From an uncultured Clostridia bacterium (GTDB lineage: Bacteria > Bacillota > Clostridia > Christensenellales > Borkfalkiaceae), in the NCBI GenBank assembly GCA_947625245.1, contig CANQNO010000010.1, positions 1 through 52,527 of the forward strand: a stretch of DNA of 52,527 nt, read 5' to 3'. The notes under the pieces were generated by a model. It had not been told where the DNA came from and did no database searches. It worked only from the letters and a program-made list of their open reading frames with translations. Each line of letters opens with the position of its first letter. Position 1 is the first letter of the stretch. Both the position numbers and the translations under genes were made by a program. This document shows positions 31,152 to 40,908 of the stretch, one piece after another.

Positions 31152-33620
31152 TTAAAACAGCTTTTTATTTGTAAGGCTCTGCGAAGCCTTCACCGCAAAA
31201 AAGTCTGCCCACGGGTCTGTTTCCGAACGCTCTGCCGCGTCGGCGAGCGTTACTGAAGCGGGAGCAATTTTGTAGAGTTCTTCCCAGCTTATGGGCATGG
31301 AGACGGGCGCGCCGCGGCGGGCGCGGACGCTGTACGGCGCCACATCGGTTGCGCCCGGGCTGTTGCGTTGCCAATCTATAAAAATTTTCCCCCGCCGCGC
31401 CTTTTTGGAAATATCCGAAGTATAGCGGTCGGGGAACCTGCCCTCCAAAAGCTCCGCCACGCCCTTTGAAAAATCGCGGAAGACCTTACCGTTAATGCCG
31501 TTTTTGAACGGCACCACAATGTGGTATCCCTTGCCGCCGCTGGTTTTTAAAAAGGATTTTAGCCCCAAACCGTTTAAAACTTCCTTTAAATCCTCAACGC
31601 CCCTTCTCACCTTTTCGAGGTCAAGCCCCTCGTCGGGGTCGAGGTCGAAAACCATCACGTCGGGGCGGCGCGGGCTGCCTTTCTTGCTTGCCCATACGTG
31701 GAATTCCACCGCGTTGTTCTGCGCGAGATAAATTATCGCATTTTTGGTTGTGGGATAAAAGTACTCGCCCTCCTCCGCGGGGGATTTTTTTATGCCCGGA
31801 AAGTCTTTGGATAAATGCCTTAAAAAAAACTTTTCGCCGTCCGTGCCCGAAGGACAGCACACCGCGCTTATAAACCTGTCCTTTATATAGGGCAGAATTT
31901 TTTCGGCGACCGCCGCGTAATAGCCTATGAGCTCAAGTTTGGTTATGTCGGGTCCGGTGAACATTTTTTTATCGGGATGGGAGACGGCAACACCCGCCAC
32001 GCTTACGTGCAGACCCGACGGTCCGCTTTTAACGTCTTTGGGCGCGGGGGTACTTTTAACGGCTTCCGCCCAACCGTCGTTGATTTCCTTTATGCCCTTA
32101 TCCTCTCTCATCCCCAAAAAACTTGCCTGCCGCAGCAATCCCGAGGAGGTGAGCGCCGCAAATTCGGTCTGCGCCGCATACTTAGGGCTTACGAATACCG
32201 CGCCTTCGTTAAAAGTGTTCGGCATGCCGTAAAAGGGGGAAGTTTTGCGGCGGATCTTTTGGAGTTTTGATAAAATTTTTTCCTTATCCTCCGCGCCGAA
32301 ACCCGTGCCCACACAGCCGAAAAATTTGAGATTGCCCCCCGAATATGCCCCGACGAGCAGAGATTTAAGCTTGCCGTCCTCCGAAAGTTTATAGCCGCCT
32401 ATAACAAATTCTTCGCAATTTCTGAACTTGAGTTTAAGCCAGCTGTCGTTCCCGCCCCCGACGTATGCGGAGTTTTTGTCTTTGGCGACAACCCCCTCTA
32501 TTCCCTTTTCCTTTAGGATTTTAAGCGAGCTTTCGGTCATTTTAAAGGTATGCCCGCTGTACGAGAGAGTTGCGGGCGCGCCCTTTAAAAGCTTTTTCAA
32601 TTTTTCCTTGCGCCCGCAAAGGGGGAGATTCCGCAAATCCTCGCCGTCGAGGGCGAGAAGGTCGAACAGCACATAGTTGAGCCCGCCCCCGCTCTTATTT
32701 TTAGCATACGCCTGCAACGCCGAAAAGTCGGGTATGCCGTTCTCGCCCGCCACGGTCATTTCGCCGTCCAACACCGCCGCCCTGCCCTTTAATAATTCGG
32801 ACACAGCCTTTGCCGCTTTTGAAAATTTTTTTGTGCAGTCGCACCCGTTGCGGGAGAGCAGCCGCGTTTCGCCGTTTTGCGAAAAGGCGAGAACGCGAAA
32901 ACCGTCGTATTTTAATTCGTAAAGCCACTCCCCGCCCCGCGGCAGTTTATCGCAGTGCTTTGCAAGCATTACCGAGGCGGTTTTAAACGGATTTTCCGCC
33001 CCCTTGTCCGCATTTTGGGCGTTTAAGGAATTATGTGTACTTATATCTTTTGCGGCAGGCTTGCCGCGGGCGATCTCCGCCATGCTCCTGCCCGTGCGCA
33101 CTCCGCGCGTAAAGCGGCTTATCCCCGCCGCGGTTTTGGCAAATTCGTCCTTTTCCTTTATCAACAGCCACGGCTCGCCGTTTTGGGACTTCATCTTAAC
33201 AAGCGCCCAATCGCCCTTAAGCCGCTGCCCGTTCAGCCTGAATTTAAGCGAGCCTTCCTTTAAGCCCTTTGCGGGGTCGCCGTGCGGCGTCCACTCCCCC
33301 TCGTCCCACAGCATTACCGTGCCGCCGCCGTATTCGCCTTTGGGGATAGAGCCTTCAAAGTCCATGTAACTTACGGGGTGGTCCTCAACGCGCACGGCAA
33401 GCCGCTTGTCCGCGGAGTTGAAAGACGGACCTTTGGGCACCGCCCAGCTGAGCGCCACGCCGTTGAATTCCAGCCGCAAATCATAATGTTCCGCACGTGC
33501 CAGATGCCGCTGTACCGAAAATCTTAAATTTTTTTGCCGCACCCGCCCCAATTTGCCGCGCGGCTCGCCCGTTTTGCCGAAATTTCGTTTTGAATTGTAC
33601 TCTTTTAATCTTTGCGCCAT
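31152..33620 (-). CDS. ligD: multifunctional DNA ligase D (non-homologous end joining)
   Basis: 822 residues in the order phosphoesterase - ligase - polymerase, the Pseudomonas-type arrangement. The phosphoesterase domain has HYDLRLEF (45-52) and DHPVSYMDFEGSIPKGEYGG. The ATP-dependent ligase has the adenylation lysine K237 in ELKYDGFR. The polymerase/primase domain (about 540-810) has VMVFDLDPDEG and SGGKGYHIVVP. It processes and joins double-strand breaks with Ku. The gene is divergent from ku across 90 bases. A CATACT hexamer 6 bases before the ATG (33632-33627) could be a -10, perhaps of a sporulation sigma factor; no Shine-Dalgarno is evident. Confidence 0.95.
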   Translation of the reverse strand: MAQRLKEYNSKRNFGKTGEPRGKLGRVRQKNLRFSVQRHLARAEHYDLRLEFNGVALSWAVPKGPSFNSADKRLAVRVEDHPVSYMDFEGSIPKGEYGGGTVMLWDEGEWTPHGDPAKGLKEGSLKFRLNGQRLKGDWALVKMKSQNGEPWLLIKEKDEFAKTAAGISRFTRGVRTGRSMAEIARGKPAAKDISTHNSLNAQNADKGAENPFKTASVMLAKHCDKLPRGGEWLYELKYDGFRVLAFSQNGETRLLSRNGCDCTKKFSKAAKAVSELLKGRAAVLDGEMTVAGENGIPDFSALQAYAKNKSGGGLNYVLFDLLALDGEDLRNLPLCGRKEKLKKLLKGAPATLSYSGHTFKMTESSLKILKEKGIEGVVAKDKNSAYVGGGNDSWLKLKFRNCEEFVIGGYKLSEDGKLKSLLVGAYSGGNLKFFGCVGTGFGAEDKEKILSKLQKIRRKTSPFYGMPNTFNEGAVFVSPKYAAQTEFAALTSSGLLRQASFLGMREDKGIKEINDGWAEAVKSTPAPKDVKSGPSGLHVSVAGVAVSHPDKKMFTGPDITKLELIGYYAAVAEKILPYIKDRFISAVCCPSGTDGEKFFLRHLSKDFPGIKKSPAEEGEYFYPTTKNAIIYLAQNNAVEFHVWASKKGSPRRPDVMVFDLDPDEGLDLEKVRRGVEDLKEVLNGLGLKSFLKTSGGKGYHIVVPFKNGINGKVFRDFSKGVAELLEGRFPDRYTSDISKKARRGKIFIDWQRNSPGATDVAPYSVRARRGAPVSMPISWEELYKIAPASVTLADAAERSETDPWADFFAVKASQSLTNKKLF

Positions 33621-33711
33621 ACTTTGAGTATGCGGAAATTATCGCTTAAATAACCCGCCGCGGAATAACCGTTTATAAAAAGGTCAATAAAAATTTTTAA
33701 GAGGTGAATTT

Positions 33712-34530
33712 ATGGCGGTCATCCAAAAGGGCGCAATTTCGTTCGGGCTTGTGTATATCCCCGTAAGCCTTTACACGGCAACGCAGGACAGCGACATAGC
33801 TTTTAACCAGCTGCACAAGACGGATAAATCCCGCATACGCTACAAAAAAGTGTGCGCGCACTGCGGCAAAGAGGTAAAACCCGAGGACATAGTGCGCGGC
33901 TTTCAGTACGCAAAGGACCAGTATGTGGTAATAACCGACGAGGAAATAGAAAAAATAAAGACCGAAAAAGACCGCACGATTACTATTTTGAGCTTTACTT
34001 CTTTAAGCGAAATAAGCCCCGTATACTACGATAGGGCGTATTACGTAGTGCCGCAGAAAGGGGGCGGCAAGGCGTTGGAGCTGTTGCGGCGGGCTATGCT
34101 TAAAACCAACCGCGCGGCTTTGGGCAAAACGGTTTTCGGCAACACCGAAAAAATGCTTGTGATTATCCCCCGCGAGGACGGGATGCTTATCCAAACCCTT
34201 TTGTACAGTGAGGAAGTAAAGGATATCCCCGTAGAATACGAACGCCCGAAAGTGACGGACGCCGAACTGGATATGGCGGAAAAACTTATAAACGGCATGG
34301 AAGAGCCTTTCCTGCCCGAAAAGTACAAGAACGAATTTCAGGAAAAACTTAAAGCTTTGATAGACGGCAAAATAGCGGGCAAAACGGTGGAAAAGCCCAA
34401 AGAGGAAAAGCCCGGGAAAATTATAGACCTTATGGAAGCCTTAAAAGCGAGCGTAAAGAGCGCGGGCGCCAAAAAGCCCGCCGCAAAGAGCGGCGGGCGC
34501 AAGACCGTAAAGGTCAAAAAAGAAGCTTAA
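33712..34530 (+). CDS. ku: Ku protein, non-homologous end joining
   Basis: 272 residues. The single bacterial Ku core spans about 1-230: it starts VIQKGAISFGLVYIPVSLYT and carries RIRYKKVCAHCGKEV and FTSLSEISPVYYDRAYYV. A lysine/alanine-rich C-terminal tail (about 235-272) is of the type that binds DNA or recruits LigD. As a homodimer it rings broken DNA ends. AAGAGGTG precedes the ATG. Divergent from ligD; the two make a complete minimal bacterial end-joining system. Confidence 0.95.
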   Translation: MAVIQKGAISFGLVYIPVSLYTATQDSDIAFNQLHKTDKSRIRYKKVCAHCGKEVKPEDIVRGFQYAKDQYVVITDEEIEKIKTEKDRTITILSFTSLSEISPVYYDRAYYVVPQKGGGKALELLRRAMLKTNRAALGKTVFGNTEKMLVIIPREDGMLIQTLLYSEEVKDIPVEYERPKVTDAELDMAEKLINGMEEPFLPEKYKNEFQEKLKALIDGKIAGKTVEKPKEEKPGKIIDLMEALKASVKSAGAKKPAAKSGGRKTVKVKKEA

Positions 34531-34551
34531 AACTCAATACAGGTTGTAAAT

Positions 34552-35142
34552 TCAGTTCAAATCAATCCAGATTGCAATCTGACGGGCGGGGTAAATAAAA
34601 TTTACTCCCTCTACCGTTTCGCTTGTTTCGGCGGCGCCGATGCTCGTATAATCGTCGTACCCCATAAACGCCACACAGCCGTTATACGTTCCGTAATACG
34701 CTTTGATATGAAAGCCCCCTACATCCTCCGCATATCCGCTTTTACCCCAAAGATTTTTAGCCATGGCGCACTTTATCTTCAATTCGGTAATTTCGTCGAG
34801 CACAACAGGAGTTTTGGGCAAAGGCTCGTAATCCTCTCCCATTATCTCTTCGTTGCCTTTGCGGCCGTCATAGCGGTAGGCTATGCTCATTAAATCTTCC
34901 TTCGTCAGCAAACCTTTGTCCGACGCATCTTGCAAGGTTAAGATTGTTCCGGGCAGCTTTTGGGCAAGCTCCCTTTCCAGCCCGTCGATTTTTTCTTGCT
35001 TTTCCGAAAGGGAATCGCTCATTTCGTTTAAAGCGTTCTGCAATTCGTCTATTTTGGACTGCAACTCATCCGTACCCGCATTGCAACCCGCAATGCCGAA
35101 CGCAATTATAAAGGCAAAAAGCGCGGCAAATAATTTTTTCAT
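34552..35142 (-). CDS. lipoprotein with a coiled-coil N-terminus, unknown
   Basis: 196 residues from the ATG at 35142, chosen over a GTG nine bases upstream because AGGGAG is better spaced to it. A lipoprotein signal ends GIAGC, so the mature protein is tethered to the membrane by a diacylglyceryl Cys. A heptad-rich coiled coil follows (LQSKIDELQNALNEM and SLSEKQEKIDGLERELAQ). The C-terminal globular part (VVLDEITELKIKCAMAKNLW; YYGTYNGCVAFMGYDDYTS) has no family I recognise. It converges on ku. Confidence 0.75.
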   Translation of the reverse strand: MKKLFAALFAFIIAFGIAGCNAGTDELQSKIDELQNALNEMSDSLSEKQEKIDGLERELAQKLPGTILTLQDASDKGLLTKEDLMSIAYRYDGRKGNEEIMGEDYEPLPKTPVVLDEITELKIKCAMAKNLWGKSGYAEDVGGFHIKAYYGTYNGCVAFMGYDDYTSIGAAETSETVEGVNFIYPARQIAIWIDLN

Positions 35143-35210
35143 TTTGCACACTCCCTGTTTATTTCCGATTACATTTTATGATATAACAAAAAAAATGTCA
35201 ATCCCCTTTT

Positions 35211-35245
35211 AAAAATTAAAAAAGAACGGCGGATAACCGCCGCTC
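35211..35245 (-). terminator. terminator of the glycine cleavage operon
   Basis: 9-bp stem with one G-U pair on the minus strand (35245-35237 with 35232-35224), TTAT loop, then TTTTTTAATTTTT on the minus strand. Confidence 0.8.
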
Positions 35246-35263
35246 TTTTATTTTTTGAAACTT

Positions 35264-36697
35264 TTAATTTTTGATATATCTTACTACGGGCTGGCGGGCG
35301 GCTTTTACCTCGTCCGGACGGCCTATCTGCGCGTGATGGGGCGCGGCTTTCATGTATTCGGGGTCCTTAAACGCCTCCTCATAGATTTCGCGGAGAGCCG
35401 CGATAACCTCGTCGAGGGTGCGCTTGTTCTCCGTTTCCGTGGGCTCGAACATCAGCGCTTCGTGGATAATGAGCGGGAAGTACATTGTGGGCGGGTGATA
35501 TCCGCGGTCTATCATAGTCTTTGCTATATCCATAGCCGATACGCCCGTCTTATCCTTCAGCTCCTGCATGCTCACCACAAACTCGTGCATGCAGTGCCTG
35601 CCCTTTTCGGTGGGATACAAGTCCTCTATATTGGCTTTTAAATAATTTGCGTTGAGCACCGCGTGTTGCGCCGCCGACTTTATACCCTCTGCGCCCAAAG
35701 CCGTGATATAGGCGAGAGCGCGCACATATACGCCGAAGTTGCCGTAGAAAGAAGCAACTTTGCCTATGCTCTTTTTGCCGTAAACAAACTTATAGCCCTT
35801 TTCGGTCTTTTCCACGCGGGGATCGGGCAGGAAAGGCGCAAGCGCCTTTTTGCAGCCGACGGGACCCGAACCGGGACCGCCGCCGCCGTGGGGGGTGGAG
35901 AAAGTTTTGTGCAGGTTGAGGTGCACTACGTCGAAGCCCATGTCGCCGGGGCGTACGACGCCCATTACGGCGTTGAGGTTGGCTCCGTCATAATATAACA
36001 GTCCGCCCGCCTTATGGATAATTTCGGATATCTCCTTAATATTCTTTTCGAACAAGCCCAAAGTCGTGGGGTTGGTGAGCATCAATGCCGCCGTATCCCT
36101 GCCTACTGCCTTTTTGAGCGCTTTTAAATCTACTCCCTTTTCCTCGTCGGAGGGCACGTTTATTATTTCGAAGCCCGCCATAACCGCGCTGGCGGGGTTG
36201 GTGCCGTGCGCGCTGTCGGGAACTATTACCTTGGTTCTCTTAAAATCCCTTCTCGCCGCATGGTACGCCGCAATGAGAAGAAGCCCCGTGTACTCGCCGT
36301 GCGCGCCCGCGTTGGGCTGTAAGGTAACGGCGTCCATACCCGTGATTTCGGCAAGATAGCCGCTCAAAGTCTCCATTACTTCCAAAGAGCCCTGCACGGT
36401 CTTTTCATCCTGCAAGGGGTGAACGCGTGTAAACCCGGGCAGCGCGGCAACCTCTTCGTTAATTTTGGGGTTGTACTTCATAGTGCACGAGCCGAGAGGA
36501 TAAAATCCGTTGTCCACGCCGAACGCCCTGCGGGAAAGCGCGGTGTAATGTCTGGAAAAATCCACTTCGCTCACTTCGGGAAGCGCGGGCTTTTCCGCTC
36601 TCAAATATTTTTTATCGGTCTTTACAGCCTTGACGTCGGGCGTCCTTATGGTTGCGCAACGCTTTCCGTGTTCGGAAATTTCGAATATCAGATTCAT
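35264..36697 (-). CDS. gcvPB: glycine dehydrogenase (decarboxylating) subunit 2, P-protein
   Basis: 477 residues from the ATG at 36697, which overlaps the gcvPA stop as ATGA; AAGGAGG inside the end of gcvPA is the ribosome site. This half of the split P-protein carries the pyridoxal-phosphate lysine in [20 protein letters not shown]. With subunit 1 it decarboxylates glycine and passes the aminomethyl group to GcvH. A neighbouring [15 protein letters not shown] motif is also typical. Last gene of the operon, followed by a terminator. Confidence 0.95.
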   Translation of the reverse strand: MNLIFEISEHGKRCATIRTPDVKAVKTDKKYLRAEKPALPEVSEVDFSRHYTALSRRAFGVDNGFYPLGSCTMKYNPKINEEVAALPGFTRVHPLQDEKTVQGSLEVMETLSGYLAEITGMDAVTLQPNAGAHGEYTGLLLIAAYHAARRDFKRTKVIVPDSAHGTNPASAVMAGFEIINVPSDEEKGVDLKALKKAVGRDTAALMLTNPTTLGLFEKNIKEISEIIHKAGGLLYYDGANLNAVMGVVRPGDMGFDVVHLNLHKTFSTPHGGGGPGSGPVGCKKALAPFLPDPRVEKTEKGYKFVYGKKSIGKVASFYGNFGVYVRALAYITALGAEGIKSAAQHAVLNANYLKANIEDLYPTEKGRHCMHEFVVSMQELKDKTGVSAMDIAKTMIDRGYHPPTMYFPLIIHEALMFEPTETENKRTLDEVIAALREIYEEAFKDPEYMKAAPHHAQIGRPDEVKAARQPVVRYIKN

Positions 36698-38004
36698 TTT
36701 ACCCTCCTTACAACGTCGACTGCCTTGTCGATTGCCGCTTTTGAAAGAGTTTCGGTCGCGCACCACAGAATTTCGTTTTTGGAAAGTTTTAAACCGCCCA
36801 AAATTCCCGCTTTATCCAAAGCCTTTAAAATTTTGTCCGCGGGGATATCGCTTTCGGTTACGAACTCGTGGAAGAAATCGCCGTGATATTTGAGTTTAAG
36901 CCCCGCGCCCTTCAGACCGTCGGCAAGATAGTGCGCATAGCTTACGCAGGCTTCGGCAACTTCGCCCATACCGTCGGGGCCCATCGCCGACATGTACATG
37001 GAAGCGACGAGCGCGCAATAAGCCTGGTTGGAACATATGTTGGAAAACGCCTTTTCGCGGCGGATGTGCTGTTCGCGCGCCTGCAACGTAAGAACGTACG
37101 CGCGGTTGCCGTCGTGGTCGCAGGTTTCGCCCACTATCCTTCCGGGAAGCTTGCGCATTTCCTTGTTGGTACAAGCCATATAGCCCACATACGGTCCGCC
37201 GAACGCCATGGGAAGCCCCAAAGGCTGTGCGTCGCCCACGGCTATGTCCGCGCCGCATTCCGCGGGGGATTTGAGTATCGCGAGGGCGATGGGGTTGCAG
37301 CCCATAACAAACTTTGCCCCTGCTTCGTGCGCGGCTTTGCCAATTTCTTCCGCATTTTCTATAAGCCCGAAGTAGTTGGGCTGTTCGATATATACCGAAG
37401 CGGTCTCTTCGCCGAGCTCGCATTTAAGCGCTTTCAAGTCGACAGCTCCGCCGGGTACGGGCAAAACCTTTACGGTAATTCCGCGGCGGCGGGCATAAGT
37501 CTTTAAAACTTTTAAAGTGTCGGGGCGGATATTTTGGAAGGTGACAAGCGTTTTGCGGTTCTTTTCGCAGCACATGAGCATTGCTTCGGCGGCGGCGTTG
37601 GCGCCGTTGTAAACGGAAGCGTTGCTCACGTCCATGCCCGTAAGGTCGCAAATCATGCTCTGGTATTCGAAAATCGCCTGCAAAATGCCCTGGCTCATTT
37701 CGGCTTGGTACGGGGTGTATGCCGTGATGAATTCCGAACGCGAGGAAAGATTTTTGACCATAGAAGGTATGTAATGGTCGTAGCTCCCCGCGCCGCGGAG
37801 GATTATGTCGTAAACTTTGTTCTTTTGGGACAAAGCCGTCATAATCTCCATAGTCTCCTGCTGGCTTTTGCCGGCAGGAAGGTTGAGTTTTTTAAGTTTT
37901 AAGTCGGCGGGAACGTCCTCAAACAGTTCGTCGAGCGATTTTACGCCGATGCTGTCGAGCATTTCCTTTGTCTCCCGCTCTGTGGCAGAAAGATAATCAG
38001 ACAT
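36694..38004 (-). CDS. gcvPA: glycine dehydrogenase (decarboxylating) subunit 1, P-protein
   Basis: 436 residues, the N-terminal-type half of the two-subunit P-protein found in Firmicutes. Typical segments: [56 protein letters not shown] and GGPYVGYMA. It forms a heterotetramer with GcvPB. It begins 19 bases after gcvH. Confidence 0.95.
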   Translation of the reverse strand: MSDYLSATERETKEMLDSIGVKSLDELFEDVPADLKLKKLNLPAGKSQQETMEIMTALSQKNKVYDIILRGAGSYDHYIPSMVKNLSSRSEFITAYTPYQAEMSQGILQAIFEYQSMICDLTGMDVSNASVYNGANAAAEAMLMCCEKNRKTLVTFQNIRPDTLKVLKTYARRRGITVKVLPVPGGAVDLKALKCELGEETASVYIEQPNYFGLIENAEEIGKAAHEAGAKFVMGCNPIALAILKSPAECGADIAVGDAQPLGLPMAFGGPYVGYMACTNKEMRKLPGRIVGETCDHDGNRAYVLTLQAREQHIRREKAFSNICSNQAYCALVASMYMSAMGPDGMGEVAEACVSYAHYLADGLKGAGLKLKYHGDFFHEFVTESDIPADKILKALDKAGILGGLKLSKNEILWCATETLSKAAIDKAVDVVRRVK

Positions 38005-38023
38005 ATTGTACCCTGAAAATTCC

Positions 38024-38383
38024 TTAACCCTTAATGAATTTTGCGTAAGCGGCTTCGTCCATAAGGTCGGAAGGCACTTCCGTAACCTCTATCTCGCATA
38101 TCCAGGCGCCCATGGCGTCGCGGTTGATGAGTTCGGGCGCGCCCTCGAGCTCTTCGTTCACCTTTACTATTTTGCCCGATACGGGTGCGTAAAGATCGGA
38201 AACGGCTTTTACCGATTCCACGTCGCAGAGCACGTCGCCCGCTTTAACGGTTGCGCCCACTTCGGGAAGATTGATGAACACAAGGTCGCCCAATTCTTTT
38301 TGCGCGTGGTCGGAAATGCCGATCTTTGCCGTTTTGCCTTCGATTGCCGCCCACTCATGGGATTCTCTGTATAAGATTTTCAT
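38024..38383 (-). CDS. gcvH: glycine cleavage system H protein
   Basis: 119 residues. The lipoyl-carrier protein that shuttles the aminomethyl arm between P, T and L proteins. The lipoylated lysine sits in CDVESVKAVSDLYAPVSG, and the family hallmarks SHEWAAIEG and DLVFINLPEVGA are present. It is lipoylated presumably by the lplA product of the same operon. Confidence 0.96.
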   Translation of the reverse strand: MKILYRESHEWAAIEGKTAKIGISDHAQKELGDLVFINLPEVGATVKAGDVLCDVESVKAVSDLYAPVSGKIVKVNEELEGAPELINRDAMGAWICEIEVTEVPSDLMDEAAYAKFIKG

Positions 38384-38421
38384 AAATTTTAAACTCCTTA
38401 AATTTTTAATATATTTTATTT

Positions 38422-39498
38422 TTAAGATTTTTTATAGAAAGGAAGGTCTATTACCTGCAATTTAAGCCTTCTGCCGCGCACGTCGGCTTCGAGGGGTTTA
38501 TCCGCAAACTCTTTTTTTATGCGGAGCATTGCTATGGGATAGCCCAAAAGGGGAGCGTGTGTGCCCGAAGTTACGCAGCCCACAAGCTCATTGCCCGAGT
38601 ATACGTCGGTGTGCTCTCTCGCAATTCCCCTGTCCACAACCTTTGCGCCAACGCGCACGTATTCGGGAGTATGCGCTTCGAGCGCCTTTTTGCCGATGAA
38701 GTCCTCTTTGCCCATCTTTATGGCAAAGCCCAGCCCCACTTCGTTCACGGGGATGTCCTCGCCCAGCTCGTGCCCGTAAAGGGGCATAGCCGCTTCAAGG
38801 CGCAGGGTGTCGCGCGCGCCCAGCCCGCAGGGCAAAATGCCCTCTTCCTTGCCCTCTTTGAGAAGAAGTTCAAAGAGTTTGGGCGCGTCGGCGTTGGCGC
38901 AGTAGAGTTCAAAGCCGCTCTCGCCCGTGTAGCCCGTGCGGGAAACAAGGCACTTTATGCCCTTGACTTTGGTCTCCTTAGTAAAAGAATAATATTTTTT
39001 GGGGATAAATTCTTCCGCGAGCACCTTTTTGAGGACGGTCTCCGCGAGAGGTCCCTGAAGGGCAAGCTGCGAAACTTTATCCGAAATATTTTCGAATTGA
39101 ACGTCTTTGGGAAGGTGGGAAGAGATCCACGCCGCGTCCTTGTCGGCGTTGCTGGCGTTTACTACTATGTAGAAGCACTCCGCGTTTATGCGGTAAACGA
39201 GGATATCGTCCACCGCGCCCCCCTTGTCGTTGGGGAGAAGGGAATATCTCACCTGCCCGTCGTACATTCCCCTTATGTCGTTGGTGACTATATAGTTTAA
39301 CGCCGCTTCGGCGTTCTTGCCCTTAACAACCACTTCGCCCATGTGTGAAACGTCGAAAAGCCCCACTTTTTTGCGGACCGTCATGTGTTCGGTTATAACG
39401 CCCGCCTCGTACTGTACGGGAAGTTCGTATCCCGCAAATTCGACAATCTTGCCGCCGTGCGCAACGTGGTTGTCGTAAAGTGCCGTTCTCTTTGCCAT
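38422..39498 (-). CDS. gcvT: glycine cleavage system T protein (aminomethyltransferase)
   Basis: 358 residues. It transfers the methylene group from H-bound aminomethyl-lipoate to tetrahydrofolate, releasing ammonia. Characteristic features: FAGYELPVQYEAGVITEH, the KKVGLFDVSHMGEV catalytic segment, SRTGYTGESGFELY, and a C-terminal GCVTSGTHAPLL. Length is normal for the family. GGAGGA precedes the ATG. Confidence 0.96.
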   Translation of the reverse strand: MAKRTALYDNHVAHGGKIVEFAGYELPVQYEAGVITEHMTVRKKVGLFDVSHMGEVVVKGKNAEAALNYIVTNDIRGMYDGQVRYSLLPNDKGGAVDDILVYRINAECFYIVVNASNADKDAAWISSHLPKDVQFENISDKVSQLALQGPLAETVLKKVLAEEFIPKKYYSFTKETKVKGIKCLVSRTGYTGESGFELYCANADAPKLFELLLKEGKEEGILPCGLGARDTLRLEAAMPLYGHELGEDIPVNEVGLGFAIKMGKEDFIGKKALEAHTPEYVRVGAKVVDRGIAREHTDVYSGNELVGCVTSGTHAPLLGYPIAMLRIKKEFADKPLEADVRGRRLKLQVIDLPFYKKS

Positions 39499-39537
39499 TT
39501 TATAATGTCCTCCTTGAATATACGGAATTTTTTATTT

Positions 39538-40908
39538 TTATCTTTTAGCGTGGGGCGCCATATGCGTGGCAAGCCCCTCGATGTCGCTGTACGCTTCGTC
39601 GATACTCTCCATAACCGTGGGATGGGGATGGATTACCGAAGAAACTTCCTCTATAGTCAGCCCGAGCGAAATTGCAAGCGCGAGTTCGCCTATCATTTCG
39701 GTGGCGCGCACGCAGAACAGCTCCGCGCCGACTACCACGTAATTTTCGTCCGCAACTACCTTTACAAAGCCGCGCGCCATGCCCTCGATTTGGGATTTGC
39801 CGTTGGCGGTCATCAAAAATTTACCGACTTTGGCGTTGGGCACTTCCTCTTCCTTTTTGCCCACAAAAGCTATTTCGGGTTGGGTGTAAATGCAGGAAGG
39901 AACTATGTCCAGATCGAGCGAGTGCGGCTTGTTGAGCATGCTCTCCACGGCGGTTATAGCCGTAGCCGAGGCATAGTGCGCCAGCTGTATGCGCCCTATC
40001 GCGTCGCCGCAGGCGTAAATTTTGCCCACGCCCGTATACATGTTTTCGTCCACTTCTATGCGCTTTTCCGCATTAATGCCCACTTTTTCGAGCCCCAGCC
40101 CCTTAAGGTTGGCGTTCCTGCCTATGGAAGTTATTACGTTGTCGAATTTCTCCTCGAAGTCCCCGCTTTCGGTAGAGTATTTAACCGTGTGGTCGGGGAA
40201 AATTTCGGTGACTTTTGCGCCCGTTATGATTTTAACGCCCTTGCGCTTGAAAATGGCTGAAAGCTGTGCGCTCGTCTCCTTGTTCATCATTGCGACTATG
40301 CGGGGCAGCGGCTCTATAAGCGTAATGTTCCTTCCGGCGTTGGAAAGATAGTCGGTAAACTCCACGCCTATTACGCCCGCGCCTATCACGGCGATATTTT
40401 TGCCCTGCACCTTTTCCGCCAGCACCTTGTCGGAATTGAGCGCGTACTCCATGCCCTTTATGGGGCGTCTTGCGGGGTCGCTCCCTACGGGAACGGAACC
40501 CGTCGCTATCAAAATGTACTCTGTTTCCAGCTCTTCGCCGCCCGCCGTAACGGTGTGCTCGCCCGAAATTTCGCCGTGCGCCTCGTAAAGATCTATCTTA
40601 TTTGCCTTTACAAGGTTCTTTATGCCGTTACGGAGATTTTCCACTATCGCGTCCTTGCGGCGGTAGATGGCGTCCTCGTCCAGCGTTACGTTTTCGGCGT
40701 TGACGCCGAGCTGCGCCCACTCGTTGCGCGAAGCGTAGATATCCCCGCTGTGCAAGAGCGTTTTGGTGGGGATACATCCCCTGTTAAGGCAGGTGCCGCC
40801 GAGGTCGCGTTCCTCTATGAGTGCGACTTTCATCCCGAACTTCGCCGCCCTTATCGCGCCCGTGTAGCCGCCTGTGCCGCCTCCGATAACAACCAAATCA
40901 TATTTCAT
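39538..40908 (-). CDS. lpdA: dihydrolipoyl dehydrogenase (L protein, E3)
   Basis: 456 residues. A flavoprotein disulfide reductase that reoxidises the H-protein dihydrolipoate with NAD. FAD-binding GGGTGGYTGAIRAA at the N-terminus, the redox disulfide in GGTCLNRGCIPTK, NAD-binding IGAGVIGVEF, and the C-terminal His-Glu motif in SVIHPHPTVMES. No other 2-oxoacid dehydrogenase genes are nearby, so it is dedicated to glycine cleavage here. Its ATG overlaps the lplA stop by 4 bases. Confidence 0.95.
   Translation of the reverse strand: MKYDLVVIGGGTGGYTGAIRAAKFGMKVALIEERDLGGTCLNRGCIPTKTLLHSGDIYASRNEWAQLGVNAENVTLDEDAIYRRKDAIVENLRNGIKNLVKANKIDLYEAHGEISGEHTVTAGGEELETEYILIATGSVPVGSDPARRPIKGMEYALNSDKVLAEKVQGKNIAVIGAGVIGVEFTDYLSNAGRNITLIEPLPRIVAMMNKETSAQLSAIFKRKGVKIITGAKVTEIFPDHTVKYSTESGDFEEKFDNVITSIGRNANLKGLGLEKVGINAEKRIEVDENMYTGVGKIYACGDAIGRIQLAHYASATAITAVESMLNKPHSLDLDIVPSCIYTQPEIAFVGKKEEEVPNAKVGKFLMTANGKSQIEGMARGFVKVVADENYVVVGAELFCVRATEMIGELALAISLGLTIEEVSSVIHPHPTVMESIDEAYSDIEGLATHMAPHAKR

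Noticed and set aside
33621-33711. Sporulation sigma-G promoters controlling ku and ligD
   Set aside because: Only a CATACT hexamer before ligD is suggestive; no matching -35 is seen and nothing comparable is present before ku.
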